Positions 17,487 to 27,887 of a stretch of 64,000 nucleotides of DNA are shown here, in pieces. Positions within the stretch are counted from its first letter, which is position 1. Each line of letters starts with the position of its first letter. Made by a program: the position numbers and the translations under genes. The notes under the pieces are model-generated. The model saw only the letters and a program-made list of their open reading frames with translations, searched no databases and was not told the origin of the DNA. Source of the stretch: Arthrobacter sp. PAMC 25486 (lineage in GTDB: Bacteria; Actinomycetota; Actinomycetes; Actinomycetales; Micrococcaceae); contig NZ_CP007595.1 in NCBI RefSeq assembly GCF_000785535.1, forward strand, positions 992,001 to 1,056,000. Direction: 5' to 3'.

Positions 17487-18159
17487 TCGACGCGGGTGAT
17501 GATGCACGCACCGGCCACGGCTGCCAGCCGTAAGGCAGCGTCCCGAATCTGACCTGGGCTTCCTCCACCCGCTCCCGCGGCAGGCTGCTGAAGCGCAGCG
17601 GCCCCTCTGAGGTGCTACTCCCGCCGGGAAAGACCAAACTCATGTGCACGTTGGGGGTTCGCCCTTCTGTGATGCTCTCCCGGAATCCCCCGGCCACAAC
17701 GGCAAGAATCACCTGCTCCAGCTCACCGGCTGCGCTGTCCAGCGTTTCATCACATGCGTCACAGTCGCAGTTGGGTGCAGGAAAGCTGTGCAGCAAGCCG
17801 ACATGGACGCGAACGGAGGGGAAGTCCAGGTATTCAATAACGAGTGCGGCCGCGTCGGAGTGCGCCGGGACCAATTTCACCACCCGCACTGTCTGGACCC
17901 TGGGATTCGCCACACCACCCTGTTGGGGAACAAGATCCGGGCCATCCTGCCGGGTGCAGTCGTAGGTGGCCAGTACATGATCCACCAGGGCATCGGCAAC
18001 CTGGTGGATCCCGGCGAACCGCTCGGGGTGGCTCACACGGCTGTACGCCTCCTCCGGCACATCACGCTGCCGCCACTGGGCACCGTACTCAACAACTGAA
18101 CCGGCACTGTCCCGGAACACCGCTGGCGGAAACACCGGCCGCACGTACATGTTCTCCAT
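17482..18159 (-). CDS. conserved hypothetical protein (DUF6226-like)
   Basis: A soluble protein of about 225 residues with no signal peptide. It contains PVFPPAVFRDSAGSVVEYGAQW, SRVSHPERFAGIHQVADALVDHL-type text and a Cys-rich patch NCDCDACDE. I believe it belongs to the DUF6226 family but cannot confirm it. Function unknown. ATG 18159 or 18150 are the likely starts. It is divergent from the acyl-CoA synthetase, with about 60 bp between them. Confidence 0.7.
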   Translation of the reverse strand: MENMYVRPVFPPAVFRDSAGSVVEYGAQWRQRDVPEEAYSRVSHPERFAGIHQVADALVDHVLATYDCTRQDGPDLVPQQGGVANPRVQTVRVVKLVPAHSDAAALVIEYLDFPSVRVHVGLLHSFPAPNCDCDACDETLDSAAGELEQVILAVVAGGFRESITEGRTPNVHMSLVFPGGSSTSEGPLRFSSLPRERVEEAQVRFGTLPYGWQPWPVRASSPASN

Positions 18160-18221
18160 ACGCCACACCCTACCCCCGTGAGTTAGCCCACATTAACCCA
18201 AAGCCGTAATAGCATCGTCAC

Positions 18222-19853
18222 ATGACCACTGACGTTCATGACTCTTACGCATCCGGCACCTTCACGACACCCTTACTGGAAGAAACTATCGGCGCCAATT
18301 TTCACACCACGGCCCGGCGCTTCCCTGACCGTGAGGCGCTGATCGACAAGCCGTCCGGGCGCCGCTGGAGCTATGCAGAGCTGAACCACGACGTCGATGC
18401 CCTGGCCCGCGGCCTGCTCGCCGCCGGGGTGGCCAAGGGAGACCGGGTGGGGATCTGGGCGCCCAACGTACCCGAATGGGTGCTGCTGCAATACGCAACA
18501 GCCAAGATCGGCGCCATCCTGGTCAACGTCAACCCCTCCTACCGGGTTCATGAGCTCAAGTACGCCATCGTGCAATCGGGCATGTCCATGATCGTTGCCC
18601 TGCCGGAGTTCAAGGGCTCCGACTACCAGGGCATGATCGGCCAGGTGACGCCCGAGTGCCCGGACCTGACGGCGGCAGTCTACATCGGGACGCCTTCCTG
18701 GGATGCACTCGTGGCGGGCGGGGAGGCGGTGCCGGCGGACGCCGTCGAACATGCCATGGCAAAACTTGACCCGAATGATCCCATCAATATCCAGTACACC
18801 TCCGGCACCACCGGCTACCCCAAGGGAGCCACGCTGAGCCACCGCAATATCCTGAACAACGGATACTTCGTCACGGAAACCATCCGCTTCACGGAGCGGG
18901 ACAAATTGTGCGTGCCAGTGCCGTTCTACCACTGCTTCGGGATGGTCATGGGCAATCTGGGCGCAACTACGCACGGGGCCGCGATCGTAATTCCGGCAGC
19001 CTCCTTCGATCCCGCGGCCACACTGGCGGCGGTGCAGGAAGAGCGTTGCACTGCACTGTACGGGGTGCCCACCATGTTCATTGCCGAGCTGAACCTGCCC
19101 GAATTTTCCAGCTACGACCTCTCCAGCCTGCGCACCGGGATCATGGCCGGCTCGCCCTGCCCCGTGGAGGTCATGAAGCGGACCATGACGGAGATGAACA
19201 TGGCTGGCGTGTCAATCGCTTACGGTATGACGGAGACCTCCCCGGTGTCTATGCAGACTCTGATGGACGACGACGTCGCGCACCGCACCGAGACAGTGGG
19301 CCGGGTGCACCCGCACCTTGAGGTCAAGATCGTTAATCCGAACACCGGCGACACAGTCCCGCGCGGTACCACCGGGGAGTTTTGCACGCGCGGCTACTCG
19401 GTCACGCTCGGCTACTGGAACGATCCGGAAAAGACGGCGGCGGCGATTGATTCCGAGCAGTGGATGCACACCGGGGACCTGGCCGTGATGTACGACGACG
19501 GCTACGTCAACATTGTGGGGCGCATCAAGGACATGGTGATCCGCGGCGGCGAAAACCTGTACCCGCGCGAGATTGAGGAGTTCCTCTACCAGCACCCCGA
19601 CATTGCCGACGTGCAGGTCATTGGCGTCCCGGACGAGCGATACGGGGAGGAGCTGTGCGCGTGGCTGCTCATGAAACCGGGCACCGCGCCGCTGGATGCC
19701 GCCGCGGTGGCCGCGTACTGCGAGGGGCGCCTGTCCCGCCATAAGGCGCCGCGCTATGTGCTCGTCGTGGACGAGTTCCCCATGACCGTCACGGGCAAGG
19801 TGCGCAAGATGGACATGCGCGAACGCACGATGGAGATCCTGGGCCTGGGGTAG
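18222..19853 (+). CDS. fatty-acyl-CoA synthetase (AMP-binding, FadD-like)
   Basis: A 543-residue adenylate-forming enzyme. Signature YTSGTTGYPKGATLSH (about 191), AYGMTETSPVS (A5), YVNIVGRIKDMVIRGGENLYPREIEEFL (A8) and the catalytic lysine in PMTVTGKVRKMDMRE (A10). It activates a medium- or long-chain acid to acyl-CoA with ATP. The substrate chain length cannot be read. It is a single gene, not in an obvious beta-oxidation operon. Confidence 0.92.
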   Translation: MTTDVHDSYASGTFTTPLLEETIGANFHTTARRFPDREALIDKPSGRRWSYAELNHDVDALARGLLAAGVAKGDRVGIWAPNVPEWVLLQYATAKIGAILVNVNPSYRVHELKYAIVQSGMSMIVALPEFKGSDYQGMIGQVTPECPDLTAAVYIGTPSWDALVAGGEAVPADAVEHAMAKLDPNDPINIQYTSGTTGYPKGATLSHRNILNNGYFVTETIRFTERDKLCVPVPFYHCFGMVMGNLGATTHGAAIVIPAASFDPAATLAAVQEERCTALYGVPTMFIAELNLPEFSSYDLSSLRTGIMAGSPCPVEVMKRTMTEMNMAGVSIAYGMTETSPVSMQTLMDDDVAHRTETVGRVHPHLEVKIVNPNTGDTVPRGTTGEFCTRGYSVTLGYWNDPEKTAAAIDSEQWMHTGDLAVMYDDGYVNIVGRIKDMVIRGGENLYPREIEEFLYQHPDIADVQVIGVPDERYGEELCAWLLMKPGTAPLDAAAVAAYCEGRLSRHKAPRYVLVVDEFPMTVTGKVRKMDMRERTMEILGLG

Positions 19854-20016
19854 CGGGGCCCCTACGATGGAACGGCTGGGCCCGGATTCCGGGGCCTCCG
19901 CACGTCTGAACATGGCAAAACTGCGGGTTTCATGGGATCGCATTTACGTCCGGCCACCGCGAGGGCGCTTGTCCCCTATCTCGTCCTAGCGTGGGTTCGA
20001 CAACGCTTGGCCTGCT

Positions 20017-20562
20017 TCACTCCAGCAGACGACGGCGGAGCTCCGGCCACGCCTTCCCGAAACCCGGGTGCAGGGGGCGTTGGTCAACGGCCTCCGGTGG
20101 CACCCATTCCAGCGCCAGGCTTTCGGGATCCCTGATGACCGCCTCAAAAGGCACGACGGCGGTCACCGCCACGGTGGTGTAGCTCCAGTACCCCACGTCA
20201 AAGACGGAGGTGAACAGCAGCTCCACGTTCTCGCGCGGCACCCCTGCCTCCTCCCACGATTCCCGCAGGGCACCGTCCACGGGCGCCTCGCCCTCGTGGA
20301 GGGCTCCCCCGGGAAGGCCCCACGTGCCGCCATGGTGGGACCAGATCGCCCGGTGTTGCAGCAGGACTCCCCGTCCGGCGTCGAGCACCAGAAGCCCGGC
20401 CGAACCAAACGTGCCCCAGAACTTGCCGGCGGGACCCTCAACCCAGGCGTCACCCGGATCGCGCATGCCGCCCAGGTGTCCTGGACGCACAACGGCCGCG
20501 GCATCCCGGATGAACCGGGTCGCGGCGGAACTCTGATGTGCGTGGCTATTTTCCTCATCCAT
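20017..20562 (-). CDS. Nudix hydrolase
   Basis: A 181-residue Nudix protein. The Nudix box GGALHEGEAPVDGALRESWEEAGV fits GX5EX7REUXEEXGU exactly. It hydrolyses nucleoside-diphosphate-linked substrates; which one is not evident. An N-terminal extension of about 50 residues (GGMRDPGDAWVEGPAGKFWG) is seen in actinobacterial homologues. Start ATG 20562 is preferred over 20571; both are in frame. Confidence 0.88.
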   Translation of the reverse strand: MDEENSHAHQSSAATRFIRDAAAVVRPGHLGGMRDPGDAWVEGPAGKFWGTFGSAGLLVLDAGRGVLLQHRAIWSHHGGTWGLPGGALHEGEAPVDGALRESWEEAGVPRENVELLFTSVFDVGYWSYTTVAVTAVVPFEAVIRDPESLALEWVPPEAVDQRPLHPGFGKAWPELRRRLLE

Positions 20563-20637
20563 GGACTTCACCGTATCAATGGCACAACCGAAGTTTTCTG
20601 TGTTACTGCAGCGTTTCCGACTATCAGTTGACCCTCT

Positions 20638-21102
20638 TTACAGTTCCGGCTTGTCCAGGAATCCGGGCCTGGCCTGCACATGCTGGTCAGGGTAGACAGC
20701 CTTGTGCGCAGCAAGATCCCTAATGTTCTTCTGCACCGCCACGACCGCGAACAAGCTCATGGCGAATCCGACGCCGTAGAAGCCCTTCTCCGACAACAAC
20801 AAGTCGGCGTTCCAGAGGCCAATCGCAAGCAGCAAAAGGGAGGCCAGCAACGCAAACCAGGCGATGCCGAGGTAGATGGGTGTCACCGGAATTTCTTCAG
20901 CCTTGTCACGCACTGCTTTTTGGAGCGACACGGCCGCGAAGAGCCCAAACAAAAACACAGTGAGATAGAAACCCTTCTCATTGAGCTCCATTTTGGCGTT
21001 CCAGAGGCCTACGAAGTAGACGCCCATTCCCAGCCCCAAAGCAATCCAGGATGCCCCGATAAACGCTCCTGTTGGTTTCCCCAGCTGATTTACCTCGCTC
21101 AT
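20638..21102 (-). CDS. YiaA/YiaB-family membrane protein
   Basis: A protein of about 154 residues with two copies of the YiaAB two-helix domain. Each has a hydrophobic helix, (G)LWNA, (L)NEKGFY or (L)SEKGFY, and a second helix ending LQKAVRD or VQKNIRD. The internal duplication is plain. It is an inner-membrane protein of unknown role. Start ATG 21102 gives MSEVNQLGKPTG; an upstream ATG at 21126 is possible. Confidence 0.87.
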   Translation of the reverse strand: MSEVNQLGKPTGAFIGASWIALGLGMGVYFVGLWNAKMELNEKGFYLTVFLFGLFAAVSLQKAVRDKAEEIPVTPIYLGIAWFALLASLLLLAIGLWNADLLLSEKGFYGVGFAMSLFAVVAVQKNIRDLAAHKAVYPDQHVQARPGFLDKPEL

Positions 21103-21197
21103 GGCGTGCTCCCTGTCTTTGGTCAACGAATTTGTCCATCCTTTGGATTAACAGCATAGGTGAGGCTGCGCACAATGTCCGTCATCCCTAAAACAAA

Positions 21198-21239
21198 AAT
21201 GCGCGCAAGCCGATCCTGGCGGATCTGCTTGCGCGCATT
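21198..21239 (-). terminator. rho-independent terminator of nrdF
   Basis: AATGCGCGCAAGC and GCTTGCGCGCATT form a perfect 13-bp stem. On the minus strand the stem is followed by TTTTTGTTTT. It begins 13 nt past the nrdF stop codon. Confidence 0.9.
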
Positions 21240-21251
21240 GAGAACGAAGGG

Positions 21252-22274
<1,023 letters not shown>

Positions 22275-22291
22275 TCAATCTTAAGCCGAAG

Positions 22292-22322
22292 GCACGACGG
22301 CGGGAGGTTCCCGCCGTCGTGC
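22292..22322 (-). terminator. GC-rich hairpin between nrdE and nrdF
   Basis: A perfect 14-bp stem (GCACGACGGCGGGA with TCCCGCCGTCGTGC) and a 3-nt loop. No long T-run follows, so it may be a weak terminator, a processing site or an RNA stabiliser. The same GCACGACGGCGGG arm recurs at 60846-60902. Confidence 0.6.
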
Positions 22323-22379
22323 TCTTCAGTTTTGGTCAAACCAACCCAATAAACAAAGGCTAGGTTGATACAACATCTG

Positions 22380-24551
22380 CTACAACGCGCAGCTGACGCA
22401 ACCCTCTACCTCGGTCCCTTCCAGCGCAAGCTGGCGGAGACGGATGTAGTAGATGGTCTTGATGCCCTTGCGCCAGGCGTAGATCTGCGCCTTGTTGATG
22501 TCACGCGTGGTGGCGGTGTCCTTGAAGAACAGTGTCAGGGACAGGCCCTGGTCCACGTGCTGCGTGGCAGCGGCGTAGGTGTCGATGACCTTCTCGAAGC
22601 CAATCTCGTACGCATCCTTGTAGTACTCAATGTTGTCGTTGCTCAGGTACGGGGCCGGGTAGTACACGCGCCCCAGCTTGCCTTCCTTGCGGATCTCGAT
22701 CATGGAGGCGATCGGGTGGATCGAGGAGGTCGAGTTGTTGATGTAGCTGATGGAGCCTGTGGGCGGGACGGCTTGCAGGTTCTGGTTGTAGATGCCGTGC
22801 TCCATGACGGAGGCCTTCAACGCGCGCCAGTCCTCCTGGGTGGGGATGTGCACGCCGTCGAACATCTCGACAACCTTGGCGGTCGCCGGAACCCACTCGC
22901 CGTCGGTGTACTTGTCGAAGAACGTGCCGCTGGCGTAGGTGGAGTTCTCAAAGCCGGCGAACGTGCTGGCGGTTTCGATGGCCAACAGGTTCGAGGCCCG
23001 GATGCAGTGGTACACCACGGTGTAGAAGTAGATGTTGGTGAAGTCCAGGCCCTCTTCGGAGCCGTAGTGGACGCGCTCACGGGCAAGGTAGCCGTGCAGG
23101 TTCATCTGGCCCAGGCCAATGGCATGCGACTGGTCGTTGCCCTTCGCGATGGACGGCACGCTGGTGATGTTTGACATGTCGGACACTGCCGACAGCGTGC
23201 GGATGGCCGTCTCAATGGTGCCGCCGAGGTCGGGGGAATCCATGGCCTTGGCAATGTTCAGTGAGCCCAGGTTGCAGGAGATATCCTTGCCTGTTTCGGC
23301 GTAGGAGAGGTCATCGTTGTACGTGGTGGGCGCCGAAACCTGCAGGATCTCCGAGCACAGGTTGCTCATGATGATCTTGCCCTCGATGGGGTTCTCACGG
23401 TTCACCGTGTCTTCAAACATGATGTACGGGTAGCCGGACTCGAACTGGATCTCGGCGAGGGTCTGGAAGAACTCGCGCGCCTTGATCTTGGTCTTCTTGA
23501 TCCGCGAATCGTCGACCATTTCGTAGTACTTCTCGGTGACCGAGATGTCGGAGAACGGCATGCCGTAAACCTTTTCGACGTCGTACGGGGAGAACAGGTA
23601 CATGTCCTCGTCGCGCTTGGCCAAATCGAAGGTGATGTCGGGGATGACAACACCCAGGGACAGGGTCTTGATGCGGACCTTCTCGTCGGCGTTCTCGCGC
23701 TTGGTGTCCAGGAAGCGGTTGATGTCCGGGTGGTGGGCGTGCAGGTAGACGGCACCTGCACCCTGGCGGGCACCGAGCTGGTTGGCGTAGGAGAAGCTGT
23801 CTTCGAGGAGTTTCATCACGGGGATGACGCCTGAGGACTGGTTCTCGATCTGCTTGATGGGCGCGCCCACCTCGCGGATGTTGGTCAGTGCGAAGGCCAC
23901 GCCGCCACCGCGCTTGGAGAGCTGCAGTGCGGAGTTGATGGAGCGGCCAATGGACTCCATGTTGTCTTCGATGCGCAGCAGGAAGCAGGAGACGAGCTCG
24001 CCGCGCTGTGCCTTGCCGGCGTTCAGGAAGGTGGGGGTGGCCGGCTGGAAGCGGCCGTCGACGATTTCGTCAACGATCTTCATGGCCAACTCTTCGTTGC
24101 CGCGGGCCAGGTGCAGGGCAACCATGCACACACGGTCCTCGTAGCGCTCCAGGAAGCGGTTGCCGTCGAACGTCTTCAGCGTGTAGGACGTGTAGAACTT
24201 GAACGCGCCCAGGAAGGTTTCGAAGCGGAACTTCTTCTTGTAGGCGTGCTGGTACAGCTCGCGGATGAAGTTCATGGAGTACTGGTCGAGCGTCTCGCGC
24301 TCGTAGTACTCGTTCTTCACCAGGTACTCCAGCTTTTCTTCCAGGTCGTGGAAGAACACGGTGTTATTGTTCACGTGCTGGAGGAAGTACTGGCGTGCGG
24401 CGGCCTTGTCCGCGTCGAACTGGATCTCGCCGTCGGCGTTGTACAGGTTCAACATGGCGTTGAGCTCGTGGTAGCTCATGCCTTCCCACGCTGCGGGCAT
24501 GCTCTTGGCGGACTTCACTTCTGTGCCTGGGGCTGAGACAATCGTGTCCAA
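22380..24551 (-). CDS. nrdE: class Ib ribonucleotide reductase, alpha subunit
   Basis: A 723-residue R1E catalytic subunit. It has [13 protein letters not shown] with a redox cysteine, SNLCSEI with the thiyl-radical cysteine, and the C-terminal CVSCAL shuttle cysteines reduced by NrdH. The N-terminal ATP-cone is absent, as is normal for class Ib. Its start overlaps nrdI by 37 nt. It forms the nrdHIEF unit with the genes on either side. Confidence 0.97.
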   Translation of the reverse strand: MDTIVSAPGTEVKSAKSMPAAWEGMSYHELNAMLNLYNADGEIQFDADKAAARQYFLQHVNNNTVFFHDLEEKLEYLVKNEYYERETLDQYSMNFIRELYQHAYKKKFRFETFLGAFKFYTSYTLKTFDGNRFLERYEDRVCMVALHLARGNEELAMKIVDEIVDGRFQPATPTFLNAGKAQRGELVSCFLLRIEDNMESIGRSINSALQLSKRGGGVAFALTNIREVGAPIKQIENQSSGVIPVMKLLEDSFSYANQLGARQGAGAVYLHAHHPDINRFLDTKRENADEKVRIKTLSLGVVIPDITFDLAKRDEDMYLFSPYDVEKVYGMPFSDISVTEKYYEMVDDSRIKKTKIKAREFFQTLAEIQFESGYPYIMFEDTVNRENPIEGKIIMSNLCSEILQVSAPTTYNDDLSYAETGKDISCNLGSLNIAKAMDSPDLGGTIETAIRTLSAVSDMSNITSVPSIAKGNDQSHAIGLGQMNLHGYLARERVHYGSEEGLDFTNIYFYTVVYHCIRASNLLAIETASTFAGFENSTYASGTFFDKYTDGEWVPATAKVVEMFDGVHIPTQEDWRALKASVMEHGIYNQNLQAVPPTGSISYINNSTSSIHPIASMIEIRKEGKLGRVYYPAPYLSNDNIEYYKDAYEIGFEKVIDTYAAATQHVDQGLSLTLFFKDTATTRDINKAQIYAWRKGIKTIYYIRLRQLALEGTEVEGCVSCAL

Positions 24552-24991
24552 AATTCTTCCAATCCTTCGCGAACCCGGGCGACGTCATCGGACGTTCCCA
24601 TGAGTTCAAAACGGTATAAATGCGCTACATTGCACTTCTCGGCGACAATGTCCCCGGCGAGGCAATATGTTTCACCGAAGTTCGTGTTCCCGGCGCCAAT
24701 GACGCCGCGGATCAGGCTTCGGTTTTCTTTGATGTTCAGAAACTTGATGACTTGTTTCGGCACTGCACCCAGCCGGTTCTCCCCGCCGTAGGTGGGAAGA
24801 ACCAAGACGAAGGGCTGCTGTGCCAGGAGAGTGTCTTCATAGGTGTAAATCGGCAGCCGTGCCGCGTCAACCCCAAGCTTCACCATGAAACGGTGGGTGT
24901 TGTCGGAGGCTGAGGAAAAATAGATCAGCCGGCTGCTGGTGTATCGAGTGGTTACTGCACCTACAGCGAGTTCTGCTGCAACTGCGTTCAT
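24515..24991 (-). CDS. nrdI: NrdI flavodoxin-like protein
   Basis: A 158-residue FMN protein that supplies the oxidant for assembly of the Mn-tyrosyl cofactor of NrdF. Motifs: [15 protein letters not shown] (FMN phosphate loop), LVLPTYGG and [20 protein letters not shown]. It lies between nrdH and nrdE and overlaps nrdE by 37 nt. Confidence 0.95.
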   Translation of the reverse strand: MNAVAAELAVGAVTTRYTSSRLIYFSSASDNTHRFMVKLGVDAARLPIYTYEDTLLAQQPFVLVLPTYGGENRLGAVPKQVIKFLNIKENRSLIRGVIGAGNTNFGETYCLAGDIVAEKCNVAHLYRFELMGTSDDVARVREGLEEFWTRLSQPQAQK

Positions 24992-25114
24992 GACAATCGC
25001 TTTCCAACTGCTTACTTGCGGTTGTGGGGCCGACCGTTTGAGAGGTCAGCCCCACCGAATGTGCATTGCGCACATGAAATTTTGATGGTTCGTACAGGCG
25101 TTGCCGCCAGAACG

Positions 25115-25363
25115 CTACGCTACGCTGGCGCTTTCAACGGCGGCTGCGAGTTCGGCAATCTTGTCCGGGCGGAAGCCTGACCAGTGGTCGGCGTCGGTGA
25201 TCACAACAGGCGCCTGCTGGTAACCCAAGCTCAGTACGTGCTCCAGGGCTTCCGGATCGGTGGAGATGTCCACGCTCTGGTAGGTGATGCCCTTTTTGTC
25301 CAACGCGCGGTACGTGGCGTTGCACTGGACGCACGCAGGTTTGGTGTAAACCGTGACGGTCAT
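25115..25363 (-). CDS. nrdH: glutaredoxin-like NrdH
   Basis: An 82-residue thioredoxin-fold electron donor for NrdE. The CVQC redox motif sits in YTKPACVQCNATYRAL, and the C-terminal WSGFRPDKI is the NrdH signature that replaces the glutathione site. Start ATG 25363 (MTVTVYTKP) has GGGG 9 nt upstream. It is the first gene of the nrdHIEF cluster; a 123-bp gap separates it from nrdI. Confidence 0.95.
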   Translation of the reverse strand: MTVTVYTKPACVQCNATYRALDKKGITYQSVDISTDPEALEHVLSLGYQQAPVVITDADHWSGFRPDKIAELAAAVESASVA

Positions 25364-25512
25364 GATCAAGTTCCCCTTTTGTCTAAAACTACCTATGGCG
25401 GCCTCTGGGGCCCACTCGCTGTCGGTGGGACCTTATGCTTCACGCCACGGTCTCGCCAGCTATTCGAGCTGTTTCGGCGGCCCCTTCGGGATCCACCGGA
25501 TTTCTGTATTAG

Positions 25513-25560
25513 ATACTACATGTAGTGCAGACTCTCGAGGATGACCCCTACATGATGTAT
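25513..25560 (-). promoter_or_regulatory. paired NrdR-box-like palindromes upstream of nrdH
   Basis: ATACTACATGTAGTGC (25513-25528) and CCCCTACATGATGTAT (25545-25560) share CTACATG(N)TGTA/AGT and are spaced 32 bp, i.e. three helical turns. NrdR operators upstream of ribonucleotide reductase genes typically occur as two 16-bp boxes with such spacing. They lie about 150 bp upstream of nrdH. Confidence 0.65.
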
Positions 25561-25569
25561 TACAAGTAT

Positions 25570-26077
25570 GTCATTTTATGCACCGCTCGTCCACAGGCTG
25601 GGGAAATTAAAAGCGCTAGAACTCAACGTTTAAATCCCGCTGTCCACAGGGTGTGGAGTACTTAAGCACAAATTAATCATCCGCGTGTCGGAGGCCGTCG
25701 GCGTGTCGTGTCCGGCTGCTTTGGGTGGCCCACACTACATATGGTGGCGCGCTGGGGTGACTCAAGCGACATGGCGGACTGGAACCGCGCATCAGTCGCC
25801 GCGTCCGGCCTGCAACCGGCACTTGGCGCGTTGCGAACGGGGCATTCCACCCTGCATGCAGCGAGACCAGGGGCAACCCGCGACCCGCCCCACACGATGT
25901 GCACCGTTTTGTAGGCTTGACCCCGTCCTCGGCATCCAAGATTTCGGCTCCAAGGTTGAGGCACGAGGGCGGCGGCACCCCTTGCCGAGCCGCCGCCCGC
26001 CGTCGTGCTTCATGCCAGCCAGAACAAAAGGACGGGATCGGTGTCATGTGTCCGTGCGGGGCATCTCGGCTGCCCGC
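25570..26077. other. intergenic stretch without a recognisable gene
   Basis: Between the nrdH operator region and the MFS gene. The open frames here have no homology I recognise and appear to be shadows. The stretch contains TGTCCACAGG-like sequences near 25590 and 25642, weak relatives of a DnaA box. A GC-rich hairpin at about 25973-26007 looks like a terminator for the MFS operon. Nothing else can be assigned. Confidence 0.5.
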
Positions 26078-27301
26078 TCAACCGGCCTTCTTCGCCAGCA
26101 CCGGGGAAAGCAGCAGCACCAGGACGCCCGCCAGCGGCACCACCAAGAGCCCTGTTCGCAGTGATGTGGCGTCGGCAACGGCACCCACGATGGGCGGGGA
26201 CACCAGGAAACTCACGCGCATCAGCCAGCCCACCAGGGTCAGCCCGGTGCCGGCGCGCAGGCCCGGCAGGTTGTCGGCCGCGTGCATGGCGGCCGGCACC
26301 AGGGTGGAGATGCCGAAGCCGGCCGCAGCGAAGCCCGCGATGGTTCCGCCAATGCTGGGGAACAACAGCGCCTGCCCCATGCCCAGTGCCACAATCAGCC
26401 CGCCGGCCTGGGCCACGCGACGCTGGCCGAAACGGTCAACGAGCGAGTCCCCCGCCATGCGCCCGATGAACTGGGCCCCCACCAACGCCACGAAGCCGAG
26501 CCCGGCCACCGACGCCACAGCGGAAAATTCGCCCGTGAGGTACACGGCCGCCCAGGTGTTGCCGGCGTCCTCCACCAGCGAACCGGCGGAGGCGATCAGC
26601 ACCAGTGCCAGCAGCACCAGCCACTTCGTGGAACCACCCGACCGCCGCACCCGGGCGCCGTCGTGCTTGGCATTGGACCGCGCAGCCCCGTCGGGAACCG
26701 CGGGCGCAGCCTCCAGCGGCTCCGGCCCGGGCAGCAGGAAGCGCAGGCAGGTCAGGGAGACGGTGGCGAACAGCACACCCGACACCATCAGGTGCACGGG
26801 TACGGGAACCCCCAGCCCGGCCGCGGCGGCACCCATCAGCCCGCCCAGCACGGCACCCATGCTCCACACCGCGTGGAAGGAGTTCAGGATGGAGCGGCGG
26901 AACAATTTCTGCACGCGCAGCCCGTGGGAGTTTTGCGCCACGTCGGTGATGGCGTCCATGGCACCGGCCGCGCCCAGGCCCAGGGCAAACAAGGCGCCCG
27001 ACGGCGCCAGGCCCGCGGCCATCAGCCCCAGCGCCGTCAACACGGTTCCGGCAACGGCCACCCGGGCCGAACTAAAGCGGCGGATCAGGAACCCGGCGGC
27101 CAGCCCGGCCAGCAGCGCACCGAGTGGGAAGGCCGCCACAGCCACGCCAAACTCGGCATTTGAAAGGTTCAGGGATTCCTTGATGGCGGGAAAGCGGGGC
27201 AGCAGGTTCGCAAACAGCGCGCCATTCGTCAGGAACAGCGCGGCGACGGCGACCCGGGCCTTGCGCACGTGGGCAGGCACGGTGCCGGGCGGGGTGGTCA
27301 T
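26078..27301 (-). CDS. MFS transporter
   Basis: A 407-residue major-facilitator protein with about 12 hydrophobic helices in two halves and a short cytoplasmic loop rich in charged residues (about 210-235). It resembles the YbjJ-type branch, FPAIKESLNLSNAEFG being typical. The substrate is unknown. ATG 27301 shares its A with the TGA of the TetR gene (TGATG), so translation is coupled and regulation by that TetR is likely. An in-frame ATG at 27310 is an alternative. Confidence 0.85.
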   Translation of the reverse strand: MTTPPGTVPAHVRKARVAVAALFLTNGALFANLLPRFPAIKESLNLSNAEFGVAVAAFPLGALLAGLAAGFLIRRFSSARVAVAGTVLTALGLMAAGLAPSGALFALGLGAAGAMDAITDVAQNSHGLRVQKLFRRSILNSFHAVWSMGAVLGGLMGAAAAGLGVPVPVHLMVSGVLFATVSLTCLRFLLPGPEPLEAAPAVPDGAARSNAKHDGARVRRSGGSTKWLVLLALVLIASAGSLVEDAGNTWAAVYLTGEFSAVASVAGLGFVALVGAQFIGRMAGDSLVDRFGQRRVAQAGGLIVALGMGQALLFPSIGGTIAGFAAAGFGISTLVPAAMHAADNLPGLRAGTGLTLVGWLMRVSFLVSPPIVGAVADATSLRTGLLVVPLAGVLVLLLSPVLAKKAG

Positions 27302-27885
27302 CAGGGGCATGGGATATTCACAATTCGTTCAACAGCCGCTTCGACTGTACTTCTGGGCATCGGCGCCAGGGACAGCGCACGGTGCATGGACAGGCCTTCG
27401 ATCAGGGCGTCGAGCATGAGGGTGGTGTCCGGGTCAAAGAAGCGCCCGATCGCCGCCCGGCTGCGCGCCATCCACGCGTCGGTTATGCGCCGTAGTTCGG
27501 GGCGTCGGACGGCGAGCGCGTACAGCTCATAGGAGAGCACCATGGTCCGGGGGTCGTTGAGCAGTTCCCCCGTGATCAGGCGCACGACGGCGGCCCGCGC
27601 CTGCGCCTGGTTGCCCACCTGTGCCATGGCTGCCTCAAACCCATCCGCGGTTTGGTTGGCCAGTTTGGTGAATGCCTCCGCGAGGATGTCGTCGAGGGTG
27701 GCGAAGTGGTAGGTCAGGGAGCCCAGCGGGACGCCGGCGGCTTCGGCGATCTTGCGGTGCGTGGTGCCGGCGACGCCATGCTCGGCGATGACGTCAAGGG
27801 CGGCGTCGCTGATGTTGCTGCGCCGGTCAGGGTCGTGGCGGCGCCGGGGCTTGGCGTGGGCCGGCAGCTTGGCTTCCGCTGCCAT
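27301..27885 (-). CDS. TetR-family transcriptional regulator
   Basis: A 194-residue regulator. The N-terminal HTH is SNISDAALDVIAEHGVAGTTHRKIAEAAGVPLGSLTYHFATLDDIL, and the rest is the helical ligand-binding domain. Start ATG 27885 is 2 nt after the stop of the acetyltransferase; the longer upstream frame is a shadow of that gene. Given its tight position before the MFS gene, it probably controls this operon in response to the exported compound. Confidence 0.9.
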   Translation of the reverse strand: MAAEAKLPAHAKPRRRHDPDRRSNISDAALDVIAEHGVAGTTHRKIAEAAGVPLGSLTYHFATLDDILAEAFTKLANQTADGFEAAMAQVGNQAQARAAVVRLITGELLNDPRTMVLSYELYALAVRRPELRRITDAWMARSRAAIGRFFDPDTTLMLDALIEGLSMHRALSLAPMPRSTVEAAVERIVNIPCP

Positions 27886-27887
27886 GG

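Noticed and set aside
25585..25655. DnaA-box-like sequences (GTCCACAGG) upstream of nrdH
   Set aside because: Only imperfect matches, not clustered and not near dnaA or an origin-like region.
25673..26047. A 124-codon open frame on the minus strand in the nrdH-MFS gap
   Set aside because: Composition and codon pattern are not protein-like, it has no SD and no recognisable domain, and the opposite strand has equally long frames.
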